This document shows, one piece after another, positions 34,811 to 44,188 of a DNA stretch of 64,000 bases (within the stretch, counting starts at the first letter, position 1; each line of letters starts with the position of its first letter). The DNA lies in NCBI GenBank assembly GCA_007692665.1, contig REBP01000087.1, positions 62,001 to 126,000 of the forward strand, written 5' to 3'. Under the pieces are notes generated by a model. That model searched no databases. It was not told the DNA's origin and saw only the letters and a list, made by a program, of their open reading frames with translations. Both the position numbers and the translations under genes were made by a program. This DNA comes from Gemmatimonadales bacterium. Lineage in GTDB: Bacteria > Gemmatimonadota > Gemmatimonadetes > Longimicrobiales > Gaopeijiaceae.

Positions 34811-36333
34811 GAGCGGCTCCGGGCCAGGGCTCGGAAGTGCTCGCCACGTTCGGCGTAGTCGCGGAACTCGTCGAAGGAGGCACAGGCCGGGGAGAGGAGG
34901 ACCACGTCACCGGGCACGGCGGCGCTCCGGGCCACGGCCACCGCTTCGTCCAGGCCTCCCTGAACGCGCTTCAGCGCGGGTCCGGGGGCTGCGGGGCCGG
35001 GGGCGGCGGATCCCGGGGTCGCAGCCGCGCCGCCGGTTCCCGCCCTCTCGAGCGCGGCCCGCAGTTCGGCCTCGAGGCGTGCACCGGCCTCCCCGAAGAG
35101 AATGGCCTCCCGGGCCCTGCCCCGGAGCGCGTCGGCCAGCGGGAGGAACGGCTCGCCCTTGTCCCGGCCACCCAGGAGCACCAGCACCGGCCGGTCGAGG
35201 GCCGCGATGGCGGTGCACGCCGCGGCCACGTTGGTCCCCTTCGAATCATTGACCCAGAGCACCCCGTCGGCCTCGGCCACCGGTTCCATGCGGTGCGCGA
35301 GGGGCCGGAAGGTCAGGAGCCCGTCGCGGATCCCCTCGTGGGTGGCGCCGGCCAGGCGCGCCACGAGGGCCGCGGCCAGGGCGTTTTCCACGTTGTGCGA
35401 ACCGAGCATGGGAAGGGCGTCGGCAGGCACGAGAGGGACCTCTTCGCCGGTACCCCCGCAGCGCTCGGGGATGCGGAGGGTCAGGATGCCGCGGCGGACG
35501 AAGGCGGCGGTGCGCTCCTCGCCGGCGCGGGCGTCGGCCGTCCCGGCCTCGGGGTCCCGGGAGAAGAGGAGTCGGACACCGGGCGCATCGCCGGGCAGGT
35601 CACGCACGCGGGGACTGCTTCCGTTCAGCACCCACCGGCTCCGGGCGTCCGCGTTCCGGAAGAGGCGCGCCTTGTCGGCGTAGTAGGCGTCGACGTCGGC
35701 GTAGCGGTCCAGGTGGTCGGGGGCGAGGTTCGTGACCACGCCGATGTCCGGGGCGAACCGGTCCGTGTCGGCCAGCTGGAACGAACTCATCTCCAGCACG
35801 CTCCACGCGGGGGGCGCGTCGCGAAGGGCCAGCTCCGACGCAGCGGGAGCGAGTCCGCCCCCCACATTTCCTGCCGCCTCCGCATCCACGCCACCACTCC
35901 GGAGCAGGTGCGCGGCAAGGAGCACGGTGGTGGTCTTTCCGTTCGTGCCGGTGACGGCGATCAGTGAACCCGGGAGGAACCGTACGGCAAACTCGGGTTC
36001 GGAGATCCAGCCGATGCCGCGCTCCCGGAGGCTTCGGAGCACCGGAGCGTCCGGAGGGATGCCCGGGGAGACGACGCGGGTTGCAGCCGAGGCGATCCGG
36101 GATGCGTCGTGGTGGCCCAGCTCGACGTGGGCTCCCAGGAGTTCGAGCTCACGGGCATGAGCGCGAGTCGGGGGGTCGGTACGGAGGTCCGAGACATGAA
36201 CGTGTTCTCCTTGCTTGAGGGCCAGACGGGCGGCGGCGAGGCCGCTGGCGCCGAGGCCGATGATGGACACCCCGGGGGTGGGGGCCCTGCCCTTCGGGCG
36301 GTCGTTCCGGGGTCCTTCGGCAGGGCGGCTCAC
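34807..36333 (-). CDS. murD: UDP-MurNAc-L-alanine-D-glutamate ligase
   Basis: Adds D-Glu to UDP-MurNAc-L-Ala. With 508 residues it is longer than the usual 440-450 because of insertions around 255-300 and a Pro/Ala/Gly stretch near 440. Motifs: IIGLGASGLAAARLA (N-terminal fold), VTGTNGKTTTVLL (ATP loop), SSFQL and NLAPDHLDRY in the central domain, NDSKGTNVAAA in the C-terminal domain. The start codon is GTG at 36333, overlapping the mraY stop (GTGA). Confidence 0.95.
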   Translation of the reverse strand: MSRPAEGPRNDRPKGRAPTPGVSIIGLGASGLAAARLALKQGEHVHVSDLRTDPPTRAHARELELLGAHVELGHHDASRIASAATRVVSPGIPPDAPVLRSLRERGIGWISEPEFAVRFLPGSLIAVTGTNGKTTTVLLAAHLLRSGGVDAEAAGNVGGGLAPAASELALRDAPPAWSVLEMSSFQLADTDRFAPDIGVVTNLAPDHLDRYADVDAYYADKARLFRNADARSRWVLNGSSPRVRDLPGDAPGVRLLFSRDPEAGTADARAGEERTAAFVRRGILTLRIPERCGGTGEEVPLVPADALPMLGSHNVENALAAALVARLAGATHEGIRDGLLTFRPLAHRMEPVAEADGVLWVNDSKGTNVAAACTAIAALDRPVLVLLGGRDKGEPFLPLADALRGRAREAILFGEAGARLEAELRAALERAGTGGAAATPGSAAPGPAAPGPALKRVQGGLDEAVAVARSAAVPGDVVLLSPACASFDEFRDYAERGEHFRALARSRS

Positions 36334-37463
36334 CGGATCTTGAGGGTGCTGAAGGCGGCGAGGGCGCAGAGGATGCCGAGGATCCAGAAGCGCACCACCA
36401 CCGTCTGCTGGATTTCCCTGCCACGCACCCGCTTCCGCTCCGCCCAGACGTGCTCGAAGTGGTGGTGGAGGGGCGCCATGCGGAAGACCCGCGCGCCCTC
36501 TCCCCGGGTGCGTTTCGTGACCTTGAACCAGCTCACCTGCAGCATGACCGAGAGCGCCTCGGCCACGAACACGCCCCCCACGATGAGGAGAAGGAACTCG
36601 GCCTTGAGGAGGATCGCCATGACGGCGAGCGCCCCGCCCAGGGCCAGGGATCCCGTGTCGCCCATGAAGACTTCGGCGGGGTGGGCGTTGTACCAGAGAA
36701 ACCCGGTGATCCCCCCCGCCAGCGCGGCGGCGAAGACGGCCAGTTCCCCGGTGCCCGGGAGGTACAGGAGCCCGAGGTACGCCGAGGTGTCCACGCGACC
36801 GATGAGGTAGGCCAGCACCCCGAAGGTGATGAAGGCGATGGCACCGAGCCCGCCTGCCAGGCCGTCCAGCCCGTCGGTGAGGTTCACCGCGTTCGATGTT
36901 CCCGACACCACGAGGGCGACGAAGACGACGAAGACCGCAGGGTGGAAGACCGCGACCCAGGCGTCGAAGAAGGGCACCATGGACCAGGTCGACGGCACCG
37001 GGTGGATCGGGTACAGGACCAGGAAGAGCCCGAGGGCGAGGCCGAAGCTGAGCTGCCCGATCATCTTGTAGCGGGCAATCAGCCCCCGGGGGCGGTGCTG
37101 CACGACCTTCAGGTAGTCGTCCATGAACCCGATGGCCCCCATCCAGAGGAGGGCCAGCAGCGTCAGGACCACGTACCAGTTCGTCAGTTCGGCCCAGAGG
37201 AGGGTCGAGGCCGTTGCGCCCAGGATGATGAGGACGCCCCCCATGGTGGGGGTGCCGGCCTTCTCCAGGTGGCTCTCGGGTCCCTCGCTGCGCACGACCT
37301 GCCCCACGCGGAGGAGCCGGAGCCGCCGGATCGTGGCGGGCCCCGCCAGGACGGCGCAGAGGAAGGCGGTGGCCCCGGCCCCCGCCGACCGGAAGGTCAG
37401 GTAGTTGAAGAGGTTGAAGAGAATGTGGACGTCCGCGAAGCCGGGGAGGAAATGGTAGAACAT
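36330..37463 (-). CDS. mraY: Phospho-MurNAc-pentapeptide transferase MraY
   Basis: An integral membrane enzyme forming lipid I from UDP-MurNAc-pentapeptide and undecaprenyl phosphate (377 residues, about ten helices). The Asp-rich signature GFMDDYLKV, the NLTDGLDGLAGG motif and FMGDTGSLALGGAL are all present. FRMAPLHHHFE is the conserved histidine motif. TGATG overlap with murF gives tight coupling. Confidence 0.96.
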   Translation of the reverse strand: MFYHFLPGFADVHILFNLFNYLTFRSAGAGATAFLCAVLAGPATIRRLRLLRVGQVVRSEGPESHLEKAGTPTMGGVLIILGATASTLLWAELTNWYVVLTLLALLWMGAIGFMDDYLKVVQHRPRGLIARYKMIGQLSFGLALGLFLVLYPIHPVPSTWSMVPFFDAWVAVFHPAVFVVFVALVVSGTSNAVNLTDGLDGLAGGLGAIAFITFGVLAYLIGRVDTSAYLGLLYLPGTGELAVFAAALAGGITGFLWYNAHPAEVFMGDTGSLALGGALAVMAILLKAEFLLLIVGGVFVAEALSVMLQVSWFKVTKRTRGEGARVFRMAPLHHHFEHVWAERKRVRGREIQQTVVVRFWILGILCALAAFSTLKIR

Positions 37464-38944
37464 CAGCCCTCTCCTCCCGGCGGTCCCGGCGGCCCGTGCG
37501 GCCTGTGCCCCCCGTGCGGGGAGCCGTCCGGTCCGGGGGCCGGCTTTCCGTCGAGGGCCTCGCCGAGCGCGGGAACCAGTCGCTCCAGGGCGATCCCCCG
37601 CGAGCCCTTCAGGAGGATCACCGCCCCGGGCTCGAGGCGCGGGAGCAGGAGGGGGAGGACCTGGTCGGTGTCGGGGGCCCGGAGGAGGCGGGGGTCGGCA
37701 ACGCCCGGGAGCGCCTCCGCGAAGAGCCCCACCGCCACGACGAGGTCCGCGCCACCGGAGAGCGCCTCCTGCAGGATGCGTTCGTGCAGGTCCCCCGCCA
37801 GGGCGCCGAGCTCCAGCATGCTTCCCAGCACGGCGATCCGGGGTCCCTCGGCCGGAAGCGCCTCCAGCCAGGCCAGCGCCGCCCGCGTGGACTGGGGGTT
37901 CGCGTTGTAGCAGTCCACGAGGAGCACCCCGCGGGCGTGGCGGCGGACCTCCGTCCGCATCCCCGGGAGAATCGTGGAGGGAAGCCCGGCCCGGGCCACC
38001 TCGGGCGCCACCCCCAGCAGGTCCGCCACGGCCAGCGCCAGCAGTGCGCAGCGGGCACCGTGGGCACCAGGGACCGGCGACACGAAGGAGCCCGACGGGG
38101 TCCCCACCCGCCAGCGCCCCACCGCGTCGGACTCGAGGAGGCGACCCCGCCAGGGCTGGTCCGCCCAGTCGGACAGACCTGCCACGCGGAGTTCGTGGCC
38201 GGGGGCCGCCTGGCGGGCGCGGTCGGCGAGTTCCGCCGGCTCGTCGCCCACCACCACCACCGCCCCGGACGGGAGATCCCGCAGGAGGGACAGTTTCTCC
38301 CGGTACACGCCCTCGAGGTCGCCCAGCCGTTCCACGTGGGCCTCGCTCACCGTGGTCACCACGGCGACATCCGGGTGGGCGACGCGGCGGAGCGCCTCGA
38401 TCTCGCCGGGTTCGTTCGTCCCCACTTCCACCACCACGACCTGGGCATCGTCGGGAGCGCTCAGCAGGGTCAGCGGGACCCCGACCCGGTTGTTCAGGTT
38501 GGCGGAAGTCACGTGGATGCGGAGGTGTCCGCGGAGCGCCGCTCGCAGCAGTTCCTTGGTCGTGGTCTTCCCCGAGGATCCGGTCACCGCCACGACCCGG
38601 GCCGGAAGCCGGAGCCGACGATGATGGGCGAGGGCACCCAGCGCCACCAGCGTGTCGGGAACCGGGAAGAGGGGGAACCCCTCCGGGCGTCCCGCCGGGA
38701 TCCGCCGGACGACGGCCCCGGTGGCCCCGCGTTCCGCGGCCTCCTCGAGGAAGTCATGTCCGTCGAAGCTCGGGCCCTCCAGCGCAACGAAGAGGTCCCC
38801 CGGACCGAGCGCCCGGGTGTCGGTGGAGACGTGGCGAAAGACCCGGTCCTGGTCCCGGGGGGCCGCGACGCCGCCGAGCCCGAGGGCCTCGCGCACCGCG
38901 GCAGCCGTCCAGGTGAACCCGGGTTCCCGGTGGGCGTCCGTCAT
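37463..38944 (-). CDS. murF: UDP-MurNAc-tripeptide-D-alanyl-D-alanine ligase
   Basis: The last cytoplasmic Mur ligase, adding D-Ala-D-Ala. From the ATG at 38944 it has 493 residues. N-terminal signature STDTRALGPGDLFVAL, ATP loop VTGSSGKTTTKELL, SANLNNRVGVPLTLL, EVGTNEPGEI, DCYNANPQS and VLGSMLELG. The C terminus ends in a Pro/Gly/His-rich tail (GPDGSPHGGHRPHGPPG), unusual for MurF and probably disordered. ATGA overlap with murE. Confidence 0.95.
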   Translation of the reverse strand: MTDAHREPGFTWTAAAVREALGLGGVAAPRDQDRVFRHVSTDTRALGPGDLFVALEGPSFDGHDFLEEAAERGATGAVVRRIPAGRPEGFPLFPVPDTLVALGALAHHRRLRLPARVVAVTGSSGKTTTKELLRAALRGHLRIHVTSANLNNRVGVPLTLLSAPDDAQVVVVEVGTNEPGEIEALRRVAHPDVAVVTTVSEAHVERLGDLEGVYREKLSLLRDLPSGAVVVVGDEPAELADRARQAAPGHELRVAGLSDWADQPWRGRLLESDAVGRWRVGTPSGSFVSPVPGAHGARCALLALAVADLLGVAPEVARAGLPSTILPGMRTEVRRHARGVLLVDCYNANPQSTRAALAWLEALPAEGPRIAVLGSMLELGALAGDLHERILQEALSGGADLVVAVGLFAEALPGVADPRLLRAPDTDQVLPLLLPRLEPGAVILLKGSRGIALERLVPALGEALDGKPAPGPDGSPHGGHRPHGPPGPPGGEG

Positions 38945-40557
38945 GGCCTCACCTCTCCGCCGAGGAGTTCCCGAAGGACGGCGCGCTCGTCGAAGTTCCG
39001 GACCTCGGTCCCCACGACCTGGTAGGTCTCGTGGCCCTTCCCCGCCAGCAGGATTGCATCTCCCGGCACGGCGATCTCCAGGGCCCGGGCCATGGCGAGG
39101 CGGCGGTCCTCGATGCGGATCCACCGGTGACCCTCGGCCTCGGCCGGCATGCCGGCGACGATGTCGTCCACGATGGCCGCCGGGTCCTCGGTGCGGGGGT
39201 TGTCCGAGGTCACGATGGCGAAGCCGGTGCCCTCGGCGGCGATGCGTCCCATCTCCGGACGCTTCGAGCGGTCCCGGTCCCCTCCGGCGCCGAACACGAC
39301 GATGAGCCGCCCCGGGTACAGTGGGCGAAGGGTCTCGATGACCCGCTCCAGCGCGTCCGGGGTGTGAGCGTAGTCCAGGATGACGGGAACCGGTTCGGTG
39401 AGGGTGAGCTCCATGCGTCCCGTGGGGGCCGGGGCCCCGGAGAGGTTCGCCGCCACCGTTTCGAGGGCCTGTCCTGCCGCGAGGGCGACGCCGGCTGCCA
39501 CGAGGGCGTTCTCGACGTTGAAGCGTCCGAGGAGCGGGAGGCGGACCTCGTGGCTCCCGGACTGTCCCTCCTCCCGGAGTTCGAAGTGCGATCCGGACCC
39601 GGAATAGCGGACCCGGTGTGCCAGGAGCGCGGGAAGGCGTTCGCCTCCGGCGGGAATCCCCGGCGCGGGCTCCCCGGCGAACCCCACCGGACGAACTCGA
39701 GCCTTCACCGGCGGGAGCCCGCTCCAGGCCGGGTCCCCGGCGTTCACCACCACCTCCGCATCCTCCGAAAGCAGGCCGAGGAGGTGCGCCTTGGCTTCGA
39801 AATACGCCTCCATGGACCGGTGATAGTCCAGGTGATCGCGGGACAGGTTCGTGAAGGCGGCGATGTTCACCCTGAGCCCGTCCAGCCGGCGCTGCTCCAG
39901 CGCGTGGGAGGACGCTTCCATGACCAGCTCCCGGACGCCCTCGTCCACGAGCGCGCGAATCCTGCGTGCGAGCGTCGCCGGCCCGGGCGTGGTGAGCCCC
40001 CCCGTCCCCTCCCGTACCCTGCCATCGGGACCCACCACACCCAGCGTTCCCAGCGCCGCCGACGGCCCGCTGTTCCCCAGCAGGTGCCGGACAAGCAGCG
40101 CCGTGGTCGTCTTCCCATTCGTTCCCGTGACCGCGGTCACACGTAGTTCGGCCGAAGGGTCGCCCAGGACCAGCATGGCCGCCAGGGCGGCGCCGGAGCG
40201 GCCATCGGCAACCCGGAGCTGGGGGATCTCGACGTCGTTCACGAACCGTTCCACGAGGGCCGCGGCGGCCCCCCGTGCCATGGCATCGCCGAGGAAGTCG
40301 TGGGCGTCGTGGTCCGTCCCCTTCCAGGCGAGGAACAGGTCACCGGGGTCGATCAGCCGGGAGTCCTGTGCGACCCCGGTCAGTGCCACGGTGTCCCCGG
40401 CCCCGTCCCCGGCCCCGCCCCCCGGCATGCGGAGCTCGGCACCGAGACCGCGGTCCCGAAGCATGCCGCTCAGGCGAGCGAGTTCCAGGGGGCGCGCGAC
40501 GGGAAGCCGCCCGGATGCCGGGGTCATGCTCTCGCGGGATCCGGGGGAGACCGTCAT
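38941..40557 (-). CDS. murE: UDP-MurNAc-L-Ala-D-Glu:meso-DAP ligase
   Basis: Adds the third residue of the stem peptide (538 residues from the ATG at 40557). VAQDSRLIDPGDLFLA, ATP loop GTNGKTT (145-151), TTPGPATLARRI and NLSRDHLDYH are present. DNPR at 452-455 within SDNPRTEDPA is the meso-diaminopimelate specificity motif, so the wall is of the DAP type, as expected in a diderm. An open frame continues far upstream but is antisense-like composition over ftsI. ATGA overlap with ftsI. Confidence 0.95.
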   Translation of the reverse strand: MTVSPGSRESMTPASGRLPVARPLELARLSGMLRDRGLGAELRMPGGGAGDGAGDTVALTGVAQDSRLIDPGDLFLAWKGTDHDAHDFLGDAMARGAAAALVERFVNDVEIPQLRVADGRSGAALAAMLVLGDPSAELRVTAVTGTNGKTTTALLVRHLLGNSGPSAALGTLGVVGPDGRVREGTGGLTTPGPATLARRIRALVDEGVRELVMEASSHALEQRRLDGLRVNIAAFTNLSRDHLDYHRSMEAYFEAKAHLLGLLSEDAEVVVNAGDPAWSGLPPVKARVRPVGFAGEPAPGIPAGGERLPALLAHRVRYSGSGSHFELREEGQSGSHEVRLPLLGRFNVENALVAAGVALAAGQALETVAANLSGAPAPTGRMELTLTEPVPVILDYAHTPDALERVIETLRPLYPGRLIVVFGAGGDRDRSKRPEMGRIAAEGTGFAIVTSDNPRTEDPAAIVDDIVAGMPAEAEGHRWIRIEDRRLAMARALEIAVPGDAILLAGKGHETYQVVGTEVRNFDERAVLRELLGGEVRP

Positions 40558-42827
40558 CGGCGTTGGCCCCCGGCCACGCGGGGGGGACCCGCGGCAGATC
40601 GCGAGGCTTCGGGAGCTGCGGCAGAGGATCCGGAAAAGGCGCCGGCGGGCGCGCCGCCCCCGGGGGCCAGGCGTGGCAGCGGCGCGGCGTGTTTCCCCAG
40701 CACCCGGATCGTGTCGCCGGGATGGACCCGTGCTCCAGCCCCCGGCAGGGTCGACGCGGCAGCGCCCTGGCCCTCCCACGAGACGTGGAGCCCGAGGCCG
40801 TGCAACCGCCGGATGACGTCTCGCGCCGGAAGGCCCCGAACCTCCGGAACGGCCACCTCGCTCCCGGGCAGTGCGGGAATGCGCGGGTCCAGCGCCGCAG
40901 CCCCGGAGCGTGCTTCCCACGATGCGAAGAGGGCGGGAACGCCCCCCTGGGGCCGGGAGATGTCCCCTGCCAGGGCGAGGGCCGTTCCGGCGCCGCCGAG
41001 GCCGGGAGCCCCGACCTGTTCCGAGGACTGCGGCGCGGTCGAGCCCGACGGCGCGCCGGCGTGCCCGGGCTCCCCCCCCTCCTCGAGCGCCCGCTCCATG
41101 GCTTCCAGTTCCACCCGGGTCCGGAGTTCCTGCTCCTGCCGGCGGGCAATGGAGGCCAGCGCCTGCCGGTCCAGCGGAGGATGCCGGGCCGCGAGCACCG
41201 CCTCCATCGTGGCCCGGGTCACCGGCGCTGCCGTGACACCGCCGTAGTAGGTCCCCTGGGGGCGATCCAGCTTCACGAACACCACCAGCTGGGGGTTCTC
41301 CGCCGGAAAGAACCCGACGAAGGAGGCGAAGTAGGCGCCGCTTTCGTAGCGCCCGTCCAGCCCCGTGGCCCGGGCGGTTCCGCTCTTTCCGGCAACCTGG
41401 AAGGTGCCGAGGCTGGCGCGGGTTCCGGTGCCGTCCTGGACAGCCTCGACCAGCGCCCGGTTCACCTCCTCCGACGTGGAGGTCGAGATGGCCCGCCGCA
41501 CGACCCGCGGCTCCTGCCTTTCGAGGACCCGGCCGTCGGGGGCGCGGACCTCCCGGACAAGGCGTGGCTCCATGAGGAGGCCTCCGTTGGCCAGCGCCCC
41601 GTAGGCCATGGCCATCTGGAGCGGGGTCACGGCGATCTCGTACCCGATGGAAAGCGATACCGCCGACTGCCCGGACCAGTTTCTCGGGTGCCGCAGCGTG
41701 CCCGAGGCCTCGCCGGGAAGGGGGAGCCCCGTGGGTACGCCGAAGCCGAAGTCCCGGAGCACTTCGAACTGCTCCAGCGGTGCATAGGCGCCGGCGACCT
41801 TCGCAATTCCCACGTTGGACGAGACACGGAGGGCGTGCGACAGGCTCACCTTCCCCACCCGGGACACGTCGGAAATGGTCCGCCGCCCCACGGTCCACCG
41901 GCCCTCCTCGGTGTCCACCGAGTCCGCCATGGAAGCGAGCCCGAGTTCGAGGAGGCCGGCCACCGTGAAGGGCTTGAGGGTGGAACCGGGCTCATAGGGG
42001 GTGTTCACCCCCCCCAGGTGGTTGGAGGAGCCATCCTGGATCGACACCATGGCGAGGATCTCTCCGGTGCGCGGGTCGGTGACGAGGAGGTCCCCTCCCC
42101 GGGCCCCGGTTTCCGCAATGGCCTCGAGAAGGGCCTCCTGCGCGATCTCCTGGAGGTCCCGGTCCAGCGTCAGGACGATGTCGCCCCCGGCCCTGGGGGC
42201 CTGGATCATCCAGGTTTCCCCGGGGATGGGACGACCCTCCGAGTCCCGTGCCACGATCTGGGACCCCGGCATTCCCCGGAGGTGGTCCTCGTAGGCCTGC
42301 TCGATCCCTCCGGTGCCCGCATCGTCGATGACGACCCCCAGGATCCCGCGGCCAAGCTCTCCATGGGGATAGGACCTCGACAGCTCCCGCTCCACGTAGA
42401 TCCCCCGGGCCCGGGCCAGCGCCTCTCGCGCCCGTGGCGGATACCGCTGCGGGAGCTGGACCCAGCGGCGGTCCGACGAGACGGCGCGGCGGGCATCGGC
42501 GGGTGCCAGGCCGAGGGCCTCCACCAGGAGCGCTGCGGCGGCGTCCCGGTCCAGGAGTTCGTGGGGCGCGATCCCCACCCGGAAGACCTCGTGACTCATG
42601 GCGAGGGGCGTCCCCTCCCGATCCAGGATCCCCCCCCGCGCGGCGGGGAGCGTCCCCTGTGCCTGGTGCTGCCGTTCGGCCTCGGCCCGCCACACGGCGC
42701 CTTCCTTCAGCTGCACTTCTCCGGCACGGAAGAGGAGGCCGCCCAGGGCCAGCACCCACCCGGCCATGAGGATCCTCCCCCGGAAGGCGGGAGAGCGAAG
42801 GGTGCGTCCAAGGTCACGCAGGCTCAT
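40554..42827 (-). CDS. ftsI: Class B penicillin-binding protein FtsI (PBP3) with PASTA domain
   Basis: The septal transpeptidase, about 757 residues. An N-terminal membrane helix (ILMAGWVLALGGLLFRAG) precedes the pedestal, with ARGGILDREGTPLA at about 63-76. The active site comprises STLK (282-285, nucleophile Ser282), SSN (336-338) and KSG (481-483). After a variable linker a PASTA domain (VAVPEVRGLPARDVIRRLHGLGL) lies near 660-720, and the chain ends in a Pro/Ala/Ser tail. I start at the second ATG (42827) because it gives the ATGA overlap seen across the cluster; ATG 42833 is possible. Confidence 0.93.
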   Translation of the reverse strand: MSLRDLGRTLRSPAFRGRILMAGWVLALGGLLFRAGEVQLKEGAVWRAEAERQHQAQGTLPAARGGILDREGTPLAMSHEVFRVGIAPHELLDRDAAAALLVEALGLAPADARRAVSSDRRWVQLPQRYPPRAREALARARGIYVERELSRSYPHGELGRGILGVVIDDAGTGGIEQAYEDHLRGMPGSQIVARDSEGRPIPGETWMIQAPRAGGDIVLTLDRDLQEIAQEALLEAIAETGARGGDLLVTDPRTGEILAMVSIQDGSSNHLGGVNTPYEPGSTLKPFTVAGLLELGLASMADSVDTEEGRWTVGRRTISDVSRVGKVSLSHALRVSSNVGIAKVAGAYAPLEQFEVLRDFGFGVPTGLPLPGEASGTLRHPRNWSGQSAVSLSIGYEIAVTPLQMAMAYGALANGGLLMEPRLVREVRAPDGRVLERQEPRVVRRAISTSTSEEVNRALVEAVQDGTGTRASLGTFQVAGKSGTARATGLDGRYESGAYFASFVGFFPAENPQLVVFVKLDRPQGTYYGGVTAAPVTRATMEAVLAARHPPLDRQALASIARRQEQELRTRVELEAMERALEEGGEPGHAGAPSGSTAPQSSEQVGAPGLGGAGTALALAGDISRPQGGVPALFASWEARSGAAALDPRIPALPGSEVAVPEVRGLPARDVIRRLHGLGLHVSWEGQGAAASTLPGAGARVHPGDTIRVLGKHAAPLPRLAPGGGAPAGAFSGSSAAAPEASRSAAGPPRVAGGQRR

Positions 42828-43177
42828 GGCCACATCTCGGCGTCGAGGTCGGGGTGCGAAGCGGAATCGGCGTCGGGCTCGAGGATGCGGACGGAGCCCC
42901 CGGGCGCGAGCAGCACGATGTTTGCGGCGCCCGGCGTCCGCATGCCCAGGCGCTCCCGTGCGGCAGGGACCACGTGGCCCCGGCTCTCGAGACTCTGGAT
43001 CCTGCGCTCGAACGCGGCACGCTCCGCCCGGACGAGGGAGATCTCGCGGTGAAGGGCGTCGAGCTCCGCCATGGCCTCCCGGGCCCGGGACTGCCGCCAG
43101 GTCACCAGCGAGAGCGAAAGGAGAAGAGCCGCCAGGCCCACCGCCGTGAGGACCACGCCCCAGCCGCCCCGCTTCAT
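42824..43177 (-). CDS. ftsL: Cell division protein FtsL
   Basis: A 117-residue bitopic divisome protein. One membrane helix (GVVLTAVGLAALLLSLSLVTW, about 6-26) is followed by a coiled coil (ALHREISLVRAERAAFERRIQSLES) and an extracytoplasmic tail with AARERLGMRTP, the usual end of the FtsL coil. Low sequence conservation is normal; the call relies on topology and its place between rsmH and ftsI. ATGA overlaps at both ends. Confidence 0.88.
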   Translation of the reverse strand: MKRGGWGVVLTAVGLAALLLSLSLVTWRQSRAREAMAELDALHREISLVRAERAAFERRIQSLESRGHVVPAARERLGMRTPGAANIVLLAPGGSVRILEPDADSASHPDLDAEMWP

Positions 43178-44175
43178 GCCGCCTTCCTCCAGACCCGGAA
43201 CCGCGCGCTCCGCGCCCGGGGGTTCGCGGCCACCTCGGCCTCGGAGGGGCGCCCCACCGAGCGGTTCACCAGGGACCCCAGCGCATGACCCCGGCACTGG
43301 CAGCGCAGGAGTTCGGGGGGGCAGACGCAGCTTCGGCTCCACTCCCGGAACGCGTTCTTGACCTCCCGGTCCTCGAGGGAGTGGTAGCTGAGGACGGCCA
43401 GCACGCCGCCCGGCCGGAGGGCGTCGCGGAGCGTCGGGAGGGCATTTTCCAGCGCCTCGAGTTCCCTGTTCACCTGGATGCGGAGGCCCTGGTAGACGCG
43501 GGCCTTCTCCTTGGCGCGCACGGGGCGACGGTAGATCGAGGCCAGCGCCTCGTTCAGGTCGGCGGCGCGGACGAAGGGTGCCTTCTCGCGGCGCGCCACC
43601 ACGGCCCGGGCCAGGGCGCGACCGCGTGGCTCCTCGGCCAGCCGCCAGAACAGGAGTTGCAGTTCCTCCTCGGGCCAGCTGTTCAGGATCTCGGCGGCGG
43701 TGAGCCCCTCGCCCGAGTCCATCTCCATGCGGGCGTCGAGGGGGGCGTCGTCGCGGAAGGTGAACCCCCGCTCCGACGCATCGATCTGCCGGGAGCTGAT
43801 CCCCAGGTCCAGGAGTGCGCCGGACAGGGGTTCGCCGCGGTCCAGGAACTCCTGTGCCGCGTCGTCGAATCGGGCCTGCACGAGGCGGACGCGGTCCGCG
43901 AACGGGCTGAGCCGGAGCCGAAGCGCCGCCATGGCCTCGGGATCCCGGTCCACGGCCACGAGGCGAAGGCTGGGGTACCGGGTCAGCAGGGCATGGCTGT
44001 GGCCCCCGCCGCCGGCCGTGCCGTCAAGGACGAGACCATCGGAGGCGGGCTCCATGGCCTCCACCACCTCGTGCACCATGACGGGCACATGGTAGGCGTC
44101 GCCGGCGGGAGGGGTCGGGTCCGACCCCGTGCCCCCACCGCTGCCCCCGCTCCCTGACTCCTGCTGCTCGTCCAC
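43174..44175 (-). CDS. rsmH: 16S rRNA m4C1402 methyltransferase RsmH
   Basis: An SAM-dependent enzyme that N4-methylates C1402 of 16S rRNA (formerly MraW). I use the GTG at 44175 (333 residues); GGGGGAG lies 5 bases upstream and overlaps the mraZ stop. HVPVMVHEVVEAM opens the fold, the SAM loop is DGTAGGGGHSHALL, and LLDLGISSRQID, RVYQGLRIQVNREL and SYHSLEDREVKNAF are family signatures. The first 22 residues are a Gly/Ser-rich extension. Confidence 0.94.
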   Translation of the reverse strand: MDEQQESGSGGSGGGTGSDPTPPAGDAYHVPVMVHEVVEAMEPASDGLVLDGTAGGGGHSHALLTRYPSLRLVAVDRDPEAMAALRLRLSPFADRVRLVQARFDDAAQEFLDRGEPLSGALLDLGISSRQIDASERGFTFRDDAPLDARMEMDSGEGLTAAEILNSWPEEELQLLFWRLAEEPRGRALARAVVARREKAPFVRAADLNEALASIYRRPVRAKEKARVYQGLRIQVNRELEALENALPTLRDALRPGGVLAVLSYHSLEDREVKNAFREWSRSCVCPPELLRCQCRGHALGSLVNRSVGRPSEAEVAANPRARSARFRVWRKAA

Positions 44176-44188
44176 CGGCTCTCCCCCG

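Noticed and set aside
40558-41898. Upstream extension of the murE frame
   Set aside because: It lies over ftsI in another phase; the ATG at 40557 gives the ATGA overlap and a normal-length MurE.
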